Source: Desulfobacterales bacterium
Lineage (GTDB): Bacteria; Desulfobacterota; Desulfobulbia; Desulfobulbales; BM004
NCBI GenBank assembly: GCA_012974315.1
Contig: JAAXQI010000197.1
Span: 1 to 7,393 of the forward strand
Length of the DNA: 7,393 bases
Reading direction: 5' to 3'
The position numbers and the translations under genes are program-made. Under the pieces are notes generated by a model that was not told the DNA's origin, searched no databases, and saw nothing but the letters and a program-made list of their open reading frames with translations. The number at the start of each line of letters is the position of its first letter. The stretch's first letter is position 1. Below are positions 5,817-7,393 of this stretch, in pieces.

Positions 5817-7259
5817 ATGGCTGCATGTGATATAGGGCTCATCGGTCTGGCTGTGATGGGGCAGAACCTTGTTCTCAACATGGCAGACCATGGCTTCCGG
5901 GTAGCTGCCTACAACCGGACCACCAGCAAGGTTGATGACTTTCTTGCCGGTCCTGGACAGGGAAAATCAGTCATCGGCTGTCACAGCCTGGAGGAATTCG
6001 TCCAAAGCCTCAAGAAACCCCGTGTTGCCATGCTCATGGTGAAAGCCGGGGGGCCGGTTAAGGAGACAGTGAGGCAGCTTTTGCCACTCCTGGACCCCGG
6101 GGACATCATCATAGATGGCGGCAATTCATACTTTCTTGACACCGAACAGCAGATTAAAGAGCTTGAACCCTTGGGAATACTCTATATGGGCACAGGTGTA
6201 TCCGGTGGCGAGGAGGGTGCCAGGCATGGACCGAGTATCATGCCTGGAGGTGCTGAAGAAGCATGGGTCCATGTCAAGCCCATATTCCAGGCTATTGCCG
6301 CCAAGGTTGGACCAAACAACGATATCCCCTGTTGTGAGTGGGTCGGCTCCGGTGGTGCCGGCCATTATGTCAAAATGGTGCATAACGGTATTGAATATGG
6401 CGATATGCAGCTTATCTGCGAGGCATACAGCCTTTTAAAAGATGGACTGAGGCTGGACAACGATGAATTGTATGATGTCTTTGCCGAATGGAACAGGGGA
6501 GAGCTTGACAGTTACCTGATTGAAATTACCCGGGATATTTTTTCGGTGACAGATAGCATAACAGGAAAAGCACTTGTTGATATGGTTCTTGACAGGGCGG
6601 GCCAGAAGGGAACCGGGAAATGGACCAGTCAGCTTGCCCTGGATCTTGGCGTGCCGACCACCCTCATTTCCGAAGCTGTTTTTGCCAGAACTTTGTCAGC
6701 AATGAAGGAAAAGAGAAAAAGGGCAAGCAAGGTGCTTGCAGGACCGGAGGGAGCTATTGAAAAATTCCGCTCATCTGTCAACAGGAATGAGTTTGTCGGC
6801 CAGGTTCGAAAGGCTTTGTTTGCCTCCAAGGTTTGCAGCTACGCCCAGGGGTTTTTTCAACTTCAGGCAGCAGCTTCTGAATACGGATGGGATTTGAATT
6901 ACGGCGAGATTGCCATGCTCTGGCGCGGTGGCTGCATCATCCGGGCAGCGTTTCTCGAGGATATTAAGCGAGCTTATGAACGCGACCCGGAACTGGAAAA
7001 CCTGCTGCTCGATAAATATTTCACAGAGTCGGTCGTTGCCAACCAGAAAGCCTGGCGCCAGATAGTCTGCACAGCAACACAACTGGGTATTCCGATACCG
7101 GCAATGAGTGCAGCCTTGAACTATTATGATGGATATCGTAGTGAGCGCCTTCCCCATAATCTCCTGCAGGCGCAAAGAGACTATTTCGGGTCCCATACCT
7201 ATGAGAGGATTGATATGGATGGGGTTTTTCATACTGATTGGCAGAAGTTGAAGAGATGA
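5817..7259 (+). CDS. gnd: 6-phosphogluconate dehydrogenase, decarboxylating
   Basis: Gnd oxidatively decarboxylates 6-phosphogluconate to ribulose 5-phosphate with reduction of NADP+, in the oxidative pentose phosphate pathway of the cytoplasm. The 480-residue length matches the homodimeric long form of the family. The N-terminal Rossmann domain has GLIGLAVMGQNL (7-18) and NRT (33-35), the latter usual for NADP binding. IIDGGNSYFLDT (98-109) and GTGVSGGEEGARHGPSIMPGG (125-145) follow. The catalytic loop GAGHYVKMVHNGIEYGD has Lys186, His189, Asn190 and Glu193. The all-helical domain contains GQKGTGKWT (262-270) and RLPHNLLQAQRDYFG (444-458). The C-terminal tail, ending GVFHTDWQ, should reach into the partner's active site. 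All key residues appear intact. AAAGGAGG (5803-5810), 6 nt upstream, clearly sets the start. It is transcribed away from the lipid genes and looks monocistronic here. A tandem repeat begins directly after its stop, and part of its catalytic-loop sequence recurs at 229-262. Confidence 0.97.
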   Translation: MAACDIGLIGLAVMGQNLVLNMADHGFRVAAYNRTTSKVDDFLAGPGQGKSVIGCHSLEEFVQSLKKPRVAMLMVKAGGPVKETVRQLLPLLDPGDIIIDGGNSYFLDTEQQIKELEPLGILYMGTGVSGGEEGARHGPSIMPGGAEEAWVHVKPIFQAIAAKVGPNNDIPCCEWVGSGGAGHYVKMVHNGIEYGDMQLICEAYSLLKDGLRLDNDELYDVFAEWNRGELDSYLIEITRDIFSVTDSITGKALVDMVLDRAGQKGTGKWTSQLALDLGVPTTLISEAVFARTLSAMKEKRKRASKVLAGPEGAIEKFRSSVNRNEFVGQVRKALFASKVCSYAQGFFQLQAAASEYGWDLNYGEIAMLWRGGCIIRAAFLEDIKRAYERDPELENLLLDKYFTESVVANQKAWRQIVCTATQLGIPIPAMSAALNYYDGYRSERLPHNLLQAQRDYFGSHTYERIDMDGVFHTDWQKLKR

Positions 7260-7393
7260 GGAAGTGTCTAAAGTTGGAAGTGAGCTAAAGTTGGAAGTGA
7301 GCTAAAGTTGGAAGTGAGCTAAAGTTGGAAGTGAGCTAAAGTTAGAAGTGAGCTAAAGTTGGAAGTGGCTAAAGTTGGAAGTGAGCTAAAGTT
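7260..7393. repeat. Tandem array of a 17-bp unit abutting the gnd stop codon
   Basis: Eight head-to-tail copies of GGAAGTGAGCTAAAGTT begin at the base after the gnd TGA and reach the window edge, so the array probably continues. Copies start at 7260, 7276, 7293, 7310, 7327, 7344, 7361 and 7377. Copies 2-5 and 8 are identical. Copy 1 is 16 nt with TC for AGC in its middle, copy 6 begins with A, and copy 7 lacks one base. There are no spacers, so this is not CRISPR. Since 17 is not a multiple of three, every frame meets stop codons within three units on either strand, so it is not coding. The plus strand is rich in A and G with one C per unit. There is no self-complementarity, hence no terminator hairpin. 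The near-identity of central copies suggests recent expansion by slippage or recombination. Confidence 0.95.

Noticed and set aside
5612..5830. 72-codon GTG-initiated frame overlapping the gnd start
   Set aside because: No Shine-Dalgarno precedes it, its composition matches AT-rich intergenic DNA, and the strong gnd ribosome binding site sits within its 3' end.
7260..7393. CRISPR array or coding repeat protein
   Set aside because: The units abut with no spacers, the 17-bp period is too short for CRISPR, and stop codons occur in every frame on both strands.

Overview
The window comes from a Gram-negative bacterium. It encodes an outer-membrane-type lipoprotein, a protein ending in an Omp85-like beta-barrel, and a periplasmic solute-binding protein. 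Base composition is moderate, with coding regions richer in GC than the AT-rich gaps. No marker gene fixes the taxon. A sulfate-reducer-like lineage (Desulfobacterota) is a low-confidence guess from the overall style.

Layout. Positions 1-335 hold no intact gene. They contain an imperfect inverted repeat (17-108) and a short fragment (229-262) that reads as the catalytic-loop motif of 6-phosphogluconate dehydrogenase. Three genes then lie on the minus strand. In transcription order they are a GltI-like amino-acid-binding protein (5307-4456), a patatin-like phospholipase fused to a POTRA and beta-barrel module of the PlpD/type Vd class (4444-2192, 11 nt after the previous stop), and a ClsC-type phospholipase D-superfamily lipoprotein (1901-336). 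The last gene follows a 290-bp gap that contains a possible 49-codon ORF and a possible promoter/operator. A 509-bp AT-rich divergent intergenic region (5308-5816) carries several repeats and palindromes. It separates this block from gnd (5817-7259, plus strand), a complete decarboxylating 6-phosphogluconate dehydrogenase. From the base after the gnd stop codon to the window edge runs a tandem array of a 17-bp unit.

How the genes may work together. The patatin/barrel protein and the ClsC-like lipoprotein both act on phospholipids and both should sit in the envelope, so the minus-strand block may concern envelope lipid turnover or secretion of a phospholipase. The binding protein is probably co-transcribed with the patatin gene, but no transporter permease or ATPase is in the window. 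gnd supplies NADPH and ribulose-5-phosphate in the cytoplasm and is probably functionally separate.

I found no defence system, CRISPR array, RNA gene or intact mobile element. The least explained items are the tandem array, the duplicated 6PGDH motif and the 10-bp phased repeats upstream of the binding-protein gene.
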